From contig CM019227.1 of NCBI GenBank assembly GCA_009741485.1, forward strand, positions 17,967,038 through 18,031,037: a DNA stretch of 64,000 nt, read 5' to 3'. The notes beneath the pieces were generated by a model that saw nothing but the letters and a program-made list of their open reading frames with translations, did not search any database and was not told the DNA's origin. Below, one piece after another: positions 12,501 to 23,399 of the stretch; within the stretch, counting starts at the first letter, position 1, and every line of letters starts with the position of its first letter. The position numbers were made by a program, and so were the translations under genes. Source of the DNA: Malurus cyaneus samueli (Eukaryota > Chordata > Aves > Passeriformes > Maluridae).

Positions 12501-14522
12501 AAAAAAAGAATTTATAATGAATCAAGGCATCAGCTGATCCACAAAACTCAAGTTAGCAGCAGGAGGTGCCAGCCACGGTTGGAATCAATCCCCCCTCTGC
12601 TTCCCGAAGATCCAGCAGCAGAACCCCCCACACTCACGTTTCTTTCCAGCTCCTGCTGCTCCTGGGCAGAGGCAGCTGTGTCTTCGGGCTGCTTTGGGGA
12701 GATGGAGGAGAAGGGGCTGTTAAATCCCTGTTCCCCAAGGGGCTGGTGGAAGGGCAGGGAGTGCCTCACCTTCCCCTTTGGAGCAGAGCGAGGCTGTCCC
12801 GCTGCTCTCCCTCTTCCCAGCTTGGGGGAGGATGGATGGGGTAAGCCAGTGGGGTGGATGCTCCCTTTGGCCAGGCTGAGCAGCTCTTGGGTCAGCTCCT
12901 CGTTCCTCAAGACCTGCCAGGTCAAACAAGAAGGAAAGAGCTTCTGAAATCCCCTTCTGGTCAGCACATCCCTGCTGCTCCTGGTGGGTGCTCCAGGCAG
13001 CCCCTCCCCAAATTAAGTTTTAATTTTAGTTCTGTCTCCTATGTCCAGAGACACCGGTGATTTTGTGATTCTCATGGAGAAGCATTGCCAGGCCGCAGGG
13101 TTATTCCCGTGGGACTTTATCCCTCTGCACAGCTCCCTCTCTCACTCAAACCCAGGCCCCAGTGCCAGCCCTGGGCACAGCTCTGGGCACAGCTCTGCCA
13201 CTGCCTCTCCCAGCCTCCAGCTCCCTCCTTACCCCAAACCTGCTCCTTCTGTGCAGCTTCCCAGCACTGCAGGAATGTCCTGCCCTGTGGAACAGCTTTG
13301 AGCAATGCTGGGCTCCACCCCACAAGGAGAAGGGCCAGATCTCCATCCATCCATCATCCATCCATCCATCCACCCATCCACTCCATCATCCTCCATCCAT
13401 TCCATCCATCCACCATCCATCCATCCTATCCATCCATCCCCTCCATCCATCCATCCATCCATCCATCATCCATCCATCCATCCCTGTCATCCATCCATCA
13501 TCCATCCATCCATCCCTCCATCATCCATCCATCCATCCATCCATCCATCCATTCATTCCATCCATCCATCACATCCATCCTCCTCCATCCATCCATCCAT
13601 CCCATCTCATCCATCCATCCATCCATCCATCCATCCCATCTCCATCCATCCATCCATCCAATCCATCCATCCATCCAACCATCCATCCATCATCCATCCA
13701 TCCATCCATCCCTCCATCCATCCATCCTTGTCCATCCATCCACCCCATCCATCCTTTCCATCCATTCATCATCCATCATCATCCATCCATCCATCCATCC
13801 ATCCATCCATCCCTATCCATCCATCCATCCATCCTCCATTCCATCCATCCATCCATCCATCCATCCATCCATCCATCCATCCATCCATCCATCCATCCAC
13901 CATCCTCATCCCTCCATCCATCCATCCATCTCCATCCTCCTCCATCCATCATCATCATCCATCATCACCATCCATCATCCACCATCATCTGTCCATCCCT
14001 CCCTTCCTCCGGGATGATGTAATCCCGGATCGGTTGGAATGCAGCAGCAGCCAGCCCACAGCCTCGTGTAGGCAGCGAGATTCAAAGCGGGTGCTTGTGT
14101 GAAGTGACACATTTCCAAAAGATAAAGAGGATCTGAATGAGAAAAGCTCTGTTACAGGTGATCTGGAAGGAACACTGGGGGAATTCATGTCTCCCAGGAG
14201 GGTTTCTGTGTAGATAACAAAGCTTTGATGGGGTTTATGACTGGGGACAAGCTTGAGTAATTGTTACCATGGCAGTGAATCGGGAGGATGGGAGGCAGAG
14301 GTCATCTGAGTCATCCGTGGAGAGAATAGCTTATCAAAAGATAGCACAGGGTGGGCTGGGGGAGAGCGGGGAGAAAGGAGGCTGACAAAGAGGTGAGATA
14401 TACAGCTGTGAAACCTGACAGCTCCGCAGAGACAGCCCGCTTGTTCCCCGGCCCGCAGCGATCCATCTGCAGCTGTCAGCCCTGACAATTTGATCGCGGG
14501 GATCACGCGGACCGGTTCAGCC

Positions 14523-14555
<33 letters not shown>

Positions 14556-17500
14556 AAAAACTTCTCGGTTTGACTTGGGCCTCGCTGCCTTTGCCGAGCT
14601 CCCCGAGCCTGGCGTGGCTCCAGGGAAAACCCCGGCGTGGAACGCAGAGCGCGTTTGGGTCCCCTCCGGGGCTGCCGCCGCCGCCGGCGAGAGCCCAGGC
14701 GACAAAAGGAGAAGGAAACGGAGAGCGGGGAAAGGTCAGAGCCTTGAAAAGGAAGAATTTACAGCGAGTCAGAAAACAGGCCCCGAGTGCCTGCCTGGCA
14801 TCCCCCAAGGGCTGGGCAGGGCCGGCTCCTGCGGCCGGGACAGACACGGGCGATGTGTGAATCCCGCGCACAATGGGAGCCGCGACAATTCAGAGGCTCC
14901 GACTGTTCCCGGACAAGGGGCCGTGAATGAGCTCGCCGAGCTGCTCCTGCGCCAAGCAGCCATGACAACATATTGGCAAGGTCACAAGTAGCACTTGTAA
15001 TTGGGAATGTGTAAAAGGTTCATTGTCTCCCCCGAGGAGCGCCGGGGAAGGGGAGGGGGCACAACCGCGGGCTGCTTTTCCCGTTTCCTTTGGGAAAGTC
15101 GGCACTGGGAAAATAATGAGCGAGAGGCCCATGTCGCGACAAGTGCCAGGCTGCCAAGTCGGAGCCTCCCTGGCTTCGGGCAGGGATTTTTGGGAGCCGG
15201 AGCCAAGGAACTGGGGTAAACTCCTCGGCACATGGAGGGCATCCAAGGAATTCACCTCTGGCTTCTGGAGCCGCTTCACCACTCCTTGGAGCAGCACGGT
15301 CTAGGGGAAGGTGTCCCGTGGCACGGGGGTGGAAGGATACGGCATTTAAAGGCTCTTCCACCTCAAAGCGTTCCGTGATTCTGGGGTTCTTCAGGATGCT
15401 ATCTGGCTGCAAAACTGAATCCACGTGCTTTCGCTCTCTGAAACATTCCAGGATCCACGTGAAAGCAGCGTGTTATTGCCACTAACCTGCTAAACCCATC
15501 ATTTAGAGATGTCATCTGCCTGAGAATCCATTTTTTGACAAACATATTGCACCCCCTTGGGGACGAGAAGCAGTTGAGAACGCTGATGGCTGAACTGTTC
15601 CTCCCTAGCTGGGAGCAGAGCAGCCCTGCCTCGTGCTCCAGAGGGATCACGGGGTGGCATCAGCCCCCCTGCGAGAGCTGAGCTCGCCTCTTTGTGAGAA
15701 ATTCCCATTTCTCAGCTTCTGGGAGACAAATGATCCCTCCACAAGGGTCACTAGCTCCCGGGATGAGCATTACCCCACATCCTGCTCTGCCAGAGACCGT
15801 CCAGGCACGCCGGACCGAAGCAGCATTCCTGCTTCACATCTTCCCACCCCAGCTCGGCACGGAAAACCAGGTCATTGAGCTGAAGCAGCTAAACTATCTG
15901 CTGGGGGAGGGAGGCAGGCAGGAGGGTGTCAGTCATTGCATCCAATTCAAAAAGGAGGAGAAGCGGCAGGGGGGAGAGGGAGGGGACAGAAGAAGGGCGA
16001 TTGAAGTGGCCAAAGAAACACACAAATCTGGGTCCAAAAGCCCCTAGTTAATTATTGCTGAGCTAGCAGGCAGCGGGAAGGTGCCTATCTTTTTAGGAAC
16101 CGTCAAAAATTCGCTTGAATTCGGAGATTTTGCGAACTTTTCGAGCTGAAAGCTGGCGGGCCCCTTCCCGCCGCCGCCCGAAATGAGAGCGGTTCCAATC
16201 CGTTCACGTGCGGGCAGCGCAAGCCAAGCAGAAAAAAAGGGAAACAAAGCGCTCTGGCAGCGCCGAGGGACCGGCCCCGGGCAGCCCCGCCGTGACCTCC
16301 GGGCACCGCCGTGGGGCCACCGGGAAAACGGGAGAGCTCTGCCCGCGGGGTGCCGGGGGAGGGGCGGCGGGGAGGTGGGCGTCCCCCCTGTCCCTGTGCC
16401 CTGCTCTGTGTCCCTTCTGTCTGTCCCCTGCTCTGCTCCCTTGTCCCGCCTGCTCTGTCCCTGCCTCCTGCTCTGTGCCCTGCCCCCTGCTCTGTCCCTG
16501 CCTCCCTGCTCTGTCCCTGCCCTGCTCTGTCCTCCGCTCTGTCCCCTGCCTCTGTCGCCCTGCCCTGTCCCCTATGCTCGTCCTGTCCCTGCTTGTCCCT
16601 GCCTCTGTCCCTGCTCTGTCCCTGCCCCTGCTCTGTCCCTGCTCTGTCCCCTGCTCCTGTCCCCGTCTGTCCCCTGCCTGTCCCTGCTCTGCCCCTGCCC
16701 CTTGCCTCCCTCCCTGCTCTGTCCTCTGCGTCCCTGTAATCCAGTCCTGCCTCTCTGTCCCCTGCTCTGTCCCCTGCTGTCCCCTGCTCTGTCCCCTGCT
16801 TCTGTCCCCGCCCTGTCCCTGCCTGTCCCTGCCCTGTCCCAGTGCTGCTTCCCTTCTGTGTCCCTGCCTGTCCTCTCGTCCCTGCTCTGTCCCCTGCTCT
16901 GTCCTCCCTGTCCCCTGCTCGTCTCGTCCCTGCTCTGTCCCCTGCCCTGTCCTGCTCTGTCCCTTGCTCTGCCCCTGCCCTTGTACCCCTTGGCTTCTCC
17001 CTGGCTCTGTTCCCCTGCCCTGTCCCTGCTCTGTCCTGTCCCTGTCCCTGCTCTGTCCCCTGCCCTGTCCCCGCCTCCCGGCTCTCCTGACCCCTCTGGG
17101 GCTCTGTCGTCTCTGTGATCCGTGTTCCCCTGCCCTGTCCCTCGGCTCTGTCCCTGCTCTGTCCTGCTCTGTCCCCTGCTCATGTCCCTGGCCCTGTCCT
17201 TGTCTGTCCCTGCCCTGATCCCCTGCCGTTCCCACTGCTTGTGTCCCCTGCTCTGTCCCCGCTCTGTCCGCTGCTCATGTCCCCTGCTCTGTTCCCCTGC
17301 CCTGTCCCATGCTCGTCCCCTGCCCTGCCTCTTCTGTCACCCATGCCTGTCCCTGCTCGTCCCCTGCTCTGTCACCTGCTATGTGCCTGCTCTGACTGCC
17401 CTGCTCTGTACCCCTGCCCTGTCCCTGCCCTGTCCCTTGTCTGTTCCCATGCCCTTCCCCTGCCTGTCCCTGCTCTGTCCCCGCCTGGTCCCCCCTGTCC

Positions 17501-19518
17501 CTTGCCTGTCCCCTGCCCTGTCCCTGCCTCGTCCCTGCCCTGTCCCTTGTCTGTCCCTGCTCTGTCCCTGCTCTGTCCCCTGCTCTGTCCCCTGCCCTGT
17601 CCTTGCCCTGTCCCTGCTCTGTCCCCTGCTCTGTCCCTGCTCTGTCCCCTGCCCTGTCCCCTGCTTCCTGCTCTGTCCCCTGCCTGTCCCCTGCTCTGTC
17701 CTGTCCCCGCTGGAAGCAGGTCCCCTGCAAGAAGGGAGGTTTTGCAATCCAACCCCTTGAGTCAACCCCATGCCAGGCTCTGCTGTGTCACAGCTCAGAG
17801 GGTGGACATGCACCCCCCACCCAGTGTGTGCTGGGACCCCAAAACCCCCCTGTCCTGGGCTGAGCCCCCAGCACGGGAGGGGGGGATTCTGCCCCTCAGG
17901 TGAGACCCCACCTGCAGAGCTGCCCAGCCTGGGAACAACAGCAGCAGGACCTGGAGCTGCGGAGAGAGTCCAGGGGACAGAGAGCCCAAAGGGCTGGAGC
18001 CCTTCTGCTCTGGAGCCAGGCTGGAAGAGCTGGGGGTGCTCACCTGGAGAGGAGAAGTCCAGGGAGACCTCAGAGCCCCTTCCAGGGCCAAAGGGGCTCC
18101 AGAGAGCTGGAGAGGGACTGGAAGGACAAGGGATGGGGGACAGGACACAGGGAATGGCTTCCCATTGCCATAGGGCGGAGATGGATGGGATATTGGGAAG
18201 GAATTGTTCCCTGGGAGGGTGGGGAGGCCCTGGCACAGGGTGCCCAGAGAAGCTGTGGCTGCCCCTGGATCCCTGGCAGTGCCCAAGGCCAGGCTGGACA
18301 CTGGGGCTTGGAGCAGCCTGGGACAGTGGAAGGTGTCCCTGCCCTGACAGGGGGTGGGATGGAATAGTTTTTTTCGCCTTTGAGAGTTTCCCTCCACAAG
18401 AACCATTGTACAACTGAGCTGTGACGGACGCACCACACAAAGCCAAGGTGCTGCACAGCAGGGAATTGTGAGGTGGCTCTGGCAACTCTGGGATGAATTT
18501 GGGGGCTTCTCTCACCTCCTGGTCCAGCTCCTTGCCCAGGGCCAGGTGATTGCTTTTCAGGATGATGAACTCCTCGGCCAGCTGCTGCCGGCTGCTCTCC
18601 AGGCTGTGCAGGCGCTGCCGCAGGGAATCTCTCTCCTCTGTCACCCTGGCACTGCGCAGCTCCAGCTCCTGCACCCGCCTCTCCAGGGCCTGCAGCTGCA
18701 CAGGGAGGGCATTTCAGGGCAGCTCCATGGCTCTGGGGGGAATTCAGCTGCAGCTAAAGCCAGGAGAAGATGCCAAGCAAAGCACGGGTGGGTGTGTAAG
18801 GAGCTGCATTGGCAGGGGGAGGCATTGGCAGGGCTGCAATGGGCTGCTCCAGGTTTTTGGGTACCGTGTTTTTCAGTTTGAAGTTCTCTGTCTCATAATG
18901 CTCCTTCATTTTGTTCGTCTCGATCTGGAGATCCACGAGGTCTTTGGAAATCTGTGACAGAGAAAAGACCTAGTGAAGGCCATGGATGGGTTCTGAGGCT
19001 GCTGTGGTGTTTGAGCACAACACTCCCCTCCAGACAGAGGAATTTCCCCCCAGATTTTCCGCTGTGGCTCCACTGGCCTCCCACTGCTTCACAGCTCCAT
19101 TCTCTCCAACTCCCAAAGTTTTACCTTCAGCTTTTCCTCTTCACTGAGGACCATCCTGGCTGGAAAATCTGTCTTGGAGCCAGACAGCTTCCCCATCTCC
19201 TCCTGTGGGTACAGCCCCTCATTCCTGTCCTGCAGCTGCACCTGGAGGCACAGAGCAGCTCCAGCTGAGTTCTCCTTTCCCCTGCCACTCTCCTTTCCCC
19301 CCACTGCTGCTGGGAGAGCTCAGCATTCCCAGCTTTTCAGAACCTGAGCAGATCCAAAGGGACTCCCAGCTGCCATTCCCCCCAGTAATTAGGATTTCCT
19401 CGGCAGAGCTCTGGTTCCATGACCCAGGAGGGGCCTGCAGACCCTCACATCTGTATTTTTGGCCAGCAAGATGCTCTGTCAGAGTACTCACGTTCTCTGC
19501 AACAATTCCAGGATCCAT
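3511..19518 (-). CDS. CCDC78: Coiled-coil domain-containing protein 78
   Basis: Coiled-coil protein of the deuterosome/centriole amplification machinery in multiciliated cells, also linked to muscle. Coding exons in transcript order: 19518-19492, 19241-19125, 18951-18865, 18695-18516, 12913-12770, 12691-12638, 12007-11919, 11193-11115, 10691-10566, 9843-9632, 9075-8904, 6278-6216 (acceptor could be 6282), 4544-4444 and 3598-3511 (TAG). All joins keep frame and give about 512 aa, against 438 in human. Diagnostic stretches are [10 protein letters not shown] (exon 3), [15 protein letters not shown] (exon 9) and [16 protein letters not shown] (exon 10). Nearly the whole protein is heptad-rich. 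The start at 19518 (MDPGIVAEN) is tentative; an in-frame ATG also lies at 19596. The 5.6 kb intron after exon 4 holds the large satellite arrays. Exon 11 (57 codons) has no obvious counterpart in the human protein as I remember it. Confidence 0.9.
3908..4262 (+). mobile_element. CR1 LINE 3' fragment
   Basis: Contains the standard blocks GGGATATTGGGAAGGAATTG and CCCAGAGAAGCTGTGGCTGC and ends CCATTCCATGATTCTG, the CR1 3' terminus. Lies in the last CCDC78 intron. Confidence 0.9.
4557..4990. repeat. Purine-rich tandem repeat (GGAGAAAACAT type)
   Basis: Irregular units of about 11-22 bases such as GGAGAAAACATGGAGAAAAT. They begin 13 bases upstream (in transcript sense) of the CCDC78 exon at 4444-4544. 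On the CCDC78 strand it is a 430 bp pyrimidine run before a splice acceptor. Confidence 0.9.
5225..5755 (-). mobile_element. CR1 LINE fragment
   Basis: Antisense copy running from the 3' terminus (near AATCATGGAATTGTG) into the upstream non-coding region (TCAGCTGCTCCTGGGGCTCC). Same subfamily as the copy at 1812. Confidence 0.85.
5877..6030 (+). mobile_element. CR1 LINE fragment, second subtype
   Basis: Shares the block GGAATGGTCCCGGCCCCGAG and GAGCGTTTGGACAGCGCTGC with copies at 10300 and, inverted, 33247. It runs directly into a (CCCTT)n tract. Confidence 0.75.
6038..6094. repeat. (CCCTT)n microsatellite
   Basis: About eleven uninterrupted CCCTT units. Confidence 0.95.
6482..6760. repeat. 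39 bp minisatellite, seven units
   Basis: Unit GGATGTGCTGGGAATGGGGA + GCCATCAGCACCAAGGGCT, repeated seven times with CATCAG / CAGCAG variants at one site. The unit is 13 codons long, so several frames stay open. It lies in a CCDC78 intron, and no splice signals support coding. Confidence 0.9.
8135..8345 (-). mobile_element. CR1 LINE 3' fragment
   Basis: Begins AATCATGGAAGGGGTTGGG, the antisense CR1 3' end. It continues through the GTGGAAAAAGTCATTGCCCC block, also seen inverted at about 19930. Confidence 0.75.
8462..8695 (+). mobile_element. CR1 LINE 3' fragment with internal (GGGAT)n expansion
   Basis: Standard CR1 3' sequence, interrupted at 8566-8642 by GGGAT units. It ends AACCATTCCATGATTCCATG. 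Confidence 0.85.
8775..8835 (+). mobile_element. Short CR1 3' end
   Basis: GGGCTCGATGGTCTGAGAGG followed by TTCCAACCTCACC-like sequence, typical of the last 60 bases of a diverged CR1 copy. Confidence 0.5.
9870..10122 (+). mobile_element. CR1 LINE 3' fragment
   Basis: Full set of CR1 3' blocks, ending AAAGCATTCCATGATCCTGTG. It starts about 25 bases from the CCDC78 exon at 9632-9843. Confidence 0.9.
10300..10552 (+). mobile_element. CR1 LINE fragment, second subtype
   Basis: Same subtype as 5877 and 33247, ending ATTCCATGGTTCTGTGAC. Its end is only 13 bases from the CCDC78 exon border at 10566. Confidence 0.8.
11240..11387 (+). mobile_element. CR1 LINE 3' end
   Basis: GGAAGGTGTCCCTGCCCATG block, then AACCCAAACCATTCTGAGATTCTGTG. 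Confidence 0.85.
13342..14000. repeat. (ATCC)n array, about 650 bp
   Basis: CCATCCATCCATC units with scattered CATC and CCTC variants, in the long CCDC78 intron. Long frames through it translate as HPSI repeats and are artefacts. On the CCDC78 sense strand it is (GGAT)n. Confidence 0.97.
14522..14551. repeat. Poly(A) run
   Basis: About 30 consecutive A residues. No retroposed sequence is recognised upstream. Confidence 0.9.
15240..15385 (+). mobile_element. Diverged CR1 3' end
   Basis: TTGGAGCAGCACGGTCTAGG, GGAAGGTGTCCCGTGGCACG and GCGTTCCGTGATTCTGGG match the CR1 3' blocks with several CpG differences. Confidence 0.7.
16384..17712. repeat. Pyrimidine-rich array, CCCTGCTCTGTC type, 1.3 kb
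   Basis: Variable 11-14 base units such as CCCTGCTCTGTCC, CCTGCCCTGTCC and TGCCTGTCC. The CCDC78 sense strand is correspondingly G-rich (GGGACAGAGCAGG). All frames are open for long stretches because stop codons are rare in the unit. Confidence 0.95.
17830..18385 (+). mobile_element. CR1 LINE 3' region, longer copy
   Basis: Includes the upstream block GGTGAGACCCCACCTGCAGA as well as the standard 3' blocks, also present at 40790 and, inverted, 61555. The terminus is diverged. Confidence 0.85.
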
Positions 19519-19899
19519 GTGCTCCAAGGCCAGGATCGGTGCACGGTGTGGGGCAGGCAGGGACTGAGAAGTGAGGAAAGACCCAAGGATCTCCAAGGAA
19601 CTTCTCCCTGGAGGTCCAGGGCTGTTGCTACCAACTTTGGTTACCAGAGGGTGCGGCTTCTCCTCAATTTTAAGGTGGATCTGAACCTTAAAGCCACCCA
19701 GGGAGCTGTTGGAGGAAAAGCAGTGGCACTTCCCAGGAGGTTCTGAATTCCCAAGTCAGCCCACAGCAGACACTGGGAGAAGCAGCACAGAACCCTCCCA
19801 GTGCAGCAATTCTGACAGTGAAGGAGTGCCAGACCCTCTCAGGGACCATTCCCAAACCTGGCTGTAGGGACAGCCTCCACCTCTAGGGCAGGAATATTC

Positions 19900-20253
19900 C
19901 AGGGCTTTAGGGGGCTGACAAGGAGGAGGGAGAGGGACTTTTTCCATGGGCAGACAGTGATAGGACAAGGGGGAGGATTTTAAAGTAGAAGAGGAGAAAT
20001 TCAGAGTGAACAGAGGGCAGGGATGGATGGGATATTGGGAAGGAATTGTTCCCTGTGAGGGTGGGGAGGCCCTGGCACAGGGTGCCCAGAGAAGCTGTGG
20101 CTGCCCCTGGATCCCTGGCAGTGCCCAAGGCCAGGCTGGACGGGGCTTGGAGCAACCTGGGACAGTGGAAGGTGTCCCTGCCATGGTAGGGGGTGGAACT
20201 GGATGGGCTTTAAGGTCCCTTCCCACCCAAACCATTCCATGATTCCCTGATTC
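19900..20253 (+). mobile_element. CR1 LINE 3' fragment
   Basis: Ends AAACCATTCCATGATTCCCTG. Lies just upstream of the CCDC78 start. Confidence 0.85.
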
Positions 20254-22750
20254 CAGGCTCTGATTAACCCATTAATTAACCCACTAACCCAACCCTCTGC
20301 TCCAAGAGCATCCAGCAGTGCCTCATTTTCTTCCAGGCAACTTTCTCTTGGTCTCTGCAGTCCTTGAGTCTTCCGTGTCAATGAGCTGCCCAAAAGGTCC
20401 CAGGACCTCTGAGTTCTACCCAAGCTAAAGCTGGTGGCAGGAAAGACCTTTCTCAATTTATCCCTTCACATCTGAGATGCTGTGTGGAAAAATACAGGTT
20501 TTAAAGCAAAGTGTGCACTGGAACAGACCCAGATGAGCCCAAACAACACTAAATCTGGGTTGTGCTGGTCTGTGCACTGCTGTTGGCTCCAAACTGGGAC
20601 CAGCCAGGCTGGAATGGGACAAATCCCAAAGCCACAGGTACCTGAAGAACCTCTCAGGTCGGAGTGCAGGGCATGGTGGATAATGCTGGAAAATAATACC
20701 TGGAAAAGGGGTAAAACCAGATGGATGAGGAGACCTTTAAAGGTCCCTTGCAACTCAAACTCCTCCACGGCTCTAAAATGAATTCCAGCTCTTAATCTCC
20801 TCATTTCAGGCTTATTATTGCTGCTATTTCTGTAGAGTGTGTGAGTTTAGGTAAGAATCTGTCTCCCACAGAAGAAAAGCTCTGACAATATAATGTTCAA
20901 AAAAGCCCAGAGCTCTGAATAACTCCTCAGGATCTGTCAGAGCTCGGGGGTGAGAGGGAGAGGGGTGATCCTGCCTCTGCTTGTCACAGAGCTCCTCACC
21001 TGTCCCAGGCTGCTGGAGGAGACCCCAGAGCCCCTCGATGAAGGTCCAGAGAGGCCAGACCCAGGGGCTGAGCATTTTGGGGGGAAGGAGAAGCGAGCAA
21101 ACCGTGCAATTACGGCTTGTTTTTCTGCAAAAGAGCTTAACAGACCTGAAGTAATTTTATTAAGGTAATGAAAGTGTTGATGAGAATTCACAGTCTCTTC
21201 ACACCCAGCGCGGAGCCGAATTCACACCCTGCCCACGGCGCCGGGGGCTCGGGAGCCTCGGGGGGGGCGCGGGCACACGGAGGAGCTGAGCCGCGCTCAG
21301 GGGCTCTCAGCCCCACACGGACACCCCAGGGACGGGCACCTCCATCCCGCATCCCCGAGACCCCGATTTGGGAGGGGAAACAGCCCCAGCCATCCCACGG
21401 GTGCTCGCTGAGTCGCAGGGAGCCCGCTGCACCCGGCGGAGGACAATTAACCTATGCAAATACCACATTAATTATGCAAGCGCACCTTTGTGGCAGGTGC
21501 CGCACCGGCACTGGCAATGACAGTGACCGCTTTTCCCATGGTCTGGGAATGGGACGCCAATTTTGTCGTGGCCAACACCACAAAAAGCAAATTCGGGCTG
21601 AGAAATGAAGTTTTGGGGCGTCACTGAGGGTCGGAATCTCCATTATCATTCCGGGCTAAACCGAACAGCCCCGCCAAATCCAAACCCCAGCTCTGCACTG
21701 GGGGTCCTTCACTCTTCTTGCCAGGAACACCTTCAACGCTGCTTAAAGAGATGAAACCGCTCCCAAATGCCCAGGAGCTCCAGGGAGCGCAGCCACCGCA
21801 GCGACCCCGCTGTTGTCACCTGTCCCCAGCCCTGCCAGCCCTTGGCGAGGTCATCCGTCCCCCTGTGCCCCCGGGGACCCCCGAGCGGGGCAGAGCGAGC
21901 AGCCCCGCGCTCCCCGAGCTCTCCGCAGGGCCGGCACAGCGTTAGTGCAGTGACTGGCTCCATCTGGCTTCCAGCGCCAGCAAAGGGAATTCGCGTCCGC
22001 TCCCGGATCTGACAGAGTCCTGGAATGCCGGAGGAGCGCCCTGCAGCCCGGGATGCCCCAGGTGGCCGAGCCTCGCTGCCCCGGGGGTGGGGAATCCTCT
22101 GAGCCCCCCACCGATTCCCCCAACACATTTTCTCTATCCAGTCTCAGTCCGTTCGCTTGCAGTTTCAAACAATCATCCTTTCTCCTGTTTGAGGAAAAGC
22201 TGCTCTCTGCCACTTTTCCGAGCCCTCAGGCTGCCACAAGGTTTTCTCCAGGCTGAACAGTCCCAGCTCTGCCAGCCTGGAGAAGGGAGATAGGGGCTGC
22301 AGAACCTCTCCCAGCTGCCCCACAAAGAACAGGAGAGGTTCTTCAGTCCCAACTATTCCATATCTCCCTCTGGATCTGCTCCGACCCATCCAGGTCTGGC
22401 CTCTCCCAGGATCCCAGGGGTGGATGTTCATGTGCTCTGGGGGGGTCGAGGGGGAGGATCATCTCCCTGCCCTGCTGAACACCCCTCCTGGATGCAGCCA
22501 GGGAGACGTTGGGTTTGTGGGCACCCAGTGCCACCCCATGTCCCAATTGTCACCCCCAGCACCTCCAGGGGCTTCTCTGCAGGGCTGGGAGGAGGGTTGG
22601 GATGGAGGAGGGTTGGGTTGGAGCAGGCAGGGAGACCCTGGCAGCAGGAGAGGGGGGTGGCAGCCGTGTTATCACGGGCAGGAGGGGGGAGCGTGGCCCC
22701 TCTGCCACAGCCCCACCCCATCCTGAGCACAGGCACCCTGAGGACCAGGC
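20254..22750. other. Intergenic region, no gene recognised
   Basis: HAGHL lies head to head with CCDC78 in human, but no exon of it is recognisable here. The stretch contains a homeobox/octamer-like motif cluster at 21444-21480, a GC-rich part at 21200-21400, and a possible short CR1 remnant around 22225-22330. Confidence 0.55.
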
Positions 22751-22754
22751 TGCT

Positions 22755-23047
22755 CCATCCATCCATCCATCCATCCATCCATCCATCCATCCATCCCATC
22801 CATCCATCCATCCACCTCCATATCACATCCATCCATCCATCCATCCATCCATCCATCCATCATCCATCCATCCCATTCCATCCATCCATCCATCCATCTC
22901 ATCCATCCATCCATCCATCCATCCATCCATCTCATCATCATCCATCATCCATCCATCATCCTCCATCCATCCATCCATCCATCCATCCATCCATCCATCC
23001 ATCCATCCATCCATCCATCCATCCATCCATCCATCCATCCATCCACC
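22755..23047. repeat. (ATCC)n array, about 290 bp
   Basis: Same unit as the array at 13342-14000, with a perfect run of about 20 units at its right end. Confidence 0.97.
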
Positions 23048-23365
23048 AGTCCCTCCCTCCATCCAGCAGCAGGAAGCCTGTGCCCAGCTCTGGAGAGCTG
23101 ACATGGGACACAGAAAATGCCACTCCCCTCTCCCTCCCCACCCTGGCACCATCCTCAGGGTGCGTTTGGTGCCTCCCTTCCCTCTGTGTTCACTCCCCAG
23201 TCCCATTTCATTCTGAGCCACCCCTCTTCTGCCATTCCCTGTCTCCATCCCCACTCCCACGGCCTCTCTTTTCCCCACATCTCAGTGTTTGGGAATTTTC
23301 TGTCTCTGTCTCCAGCAATGGCCCTGGCCATCCCAAGTCATGCCTTAGGGATGTCCTCGCCTCTC

Positions 23366-23398
23366 CCAGTCCAGCCAGTCCAGCCAGTCCAGCCAGGC
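23366..23398. repeat. Short tandem repeat AGTCCAGCC
   Basis: Three and a half copies of a 9-base unit. Confidence 0.8.
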
Positions 23399-23399
23399 T

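Larger units (their letters stand above)
14001..16380. other. Unique, partly CpG-rich intronic block between two satellite arrays
   Basis: No convincing exon found on either strand. It contains GATA/AP-1-like motifs at 14120-14335, an A-run at 14522-14551, a GC-rich part at 14580-15200, a short CR1 end at 15240-15385, and a second CpG-rich part at 16150-16380. It sits within the CCDC78 intron between the exons at 12913 and 18516. Confidence 0.6.

Noticed and set aside
13085..14102. Open frames of 265-310 aa through HPSI repeats
   Set aside because: They arise from (ATCC)n, which has no stop codon in several frames. The array is intronic to CCDC78.
14522..14551. A-run as the tail of a processed pseudogene
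   Set aside because: No gene-derived sequence or target-site duplication seen beside it.
16183..17903. Overlapping open frames of 150-343 aa on both strands
   Set aside because: Low-complexity CCCTGCTCTGT array; every frame is open and no domain is visible.
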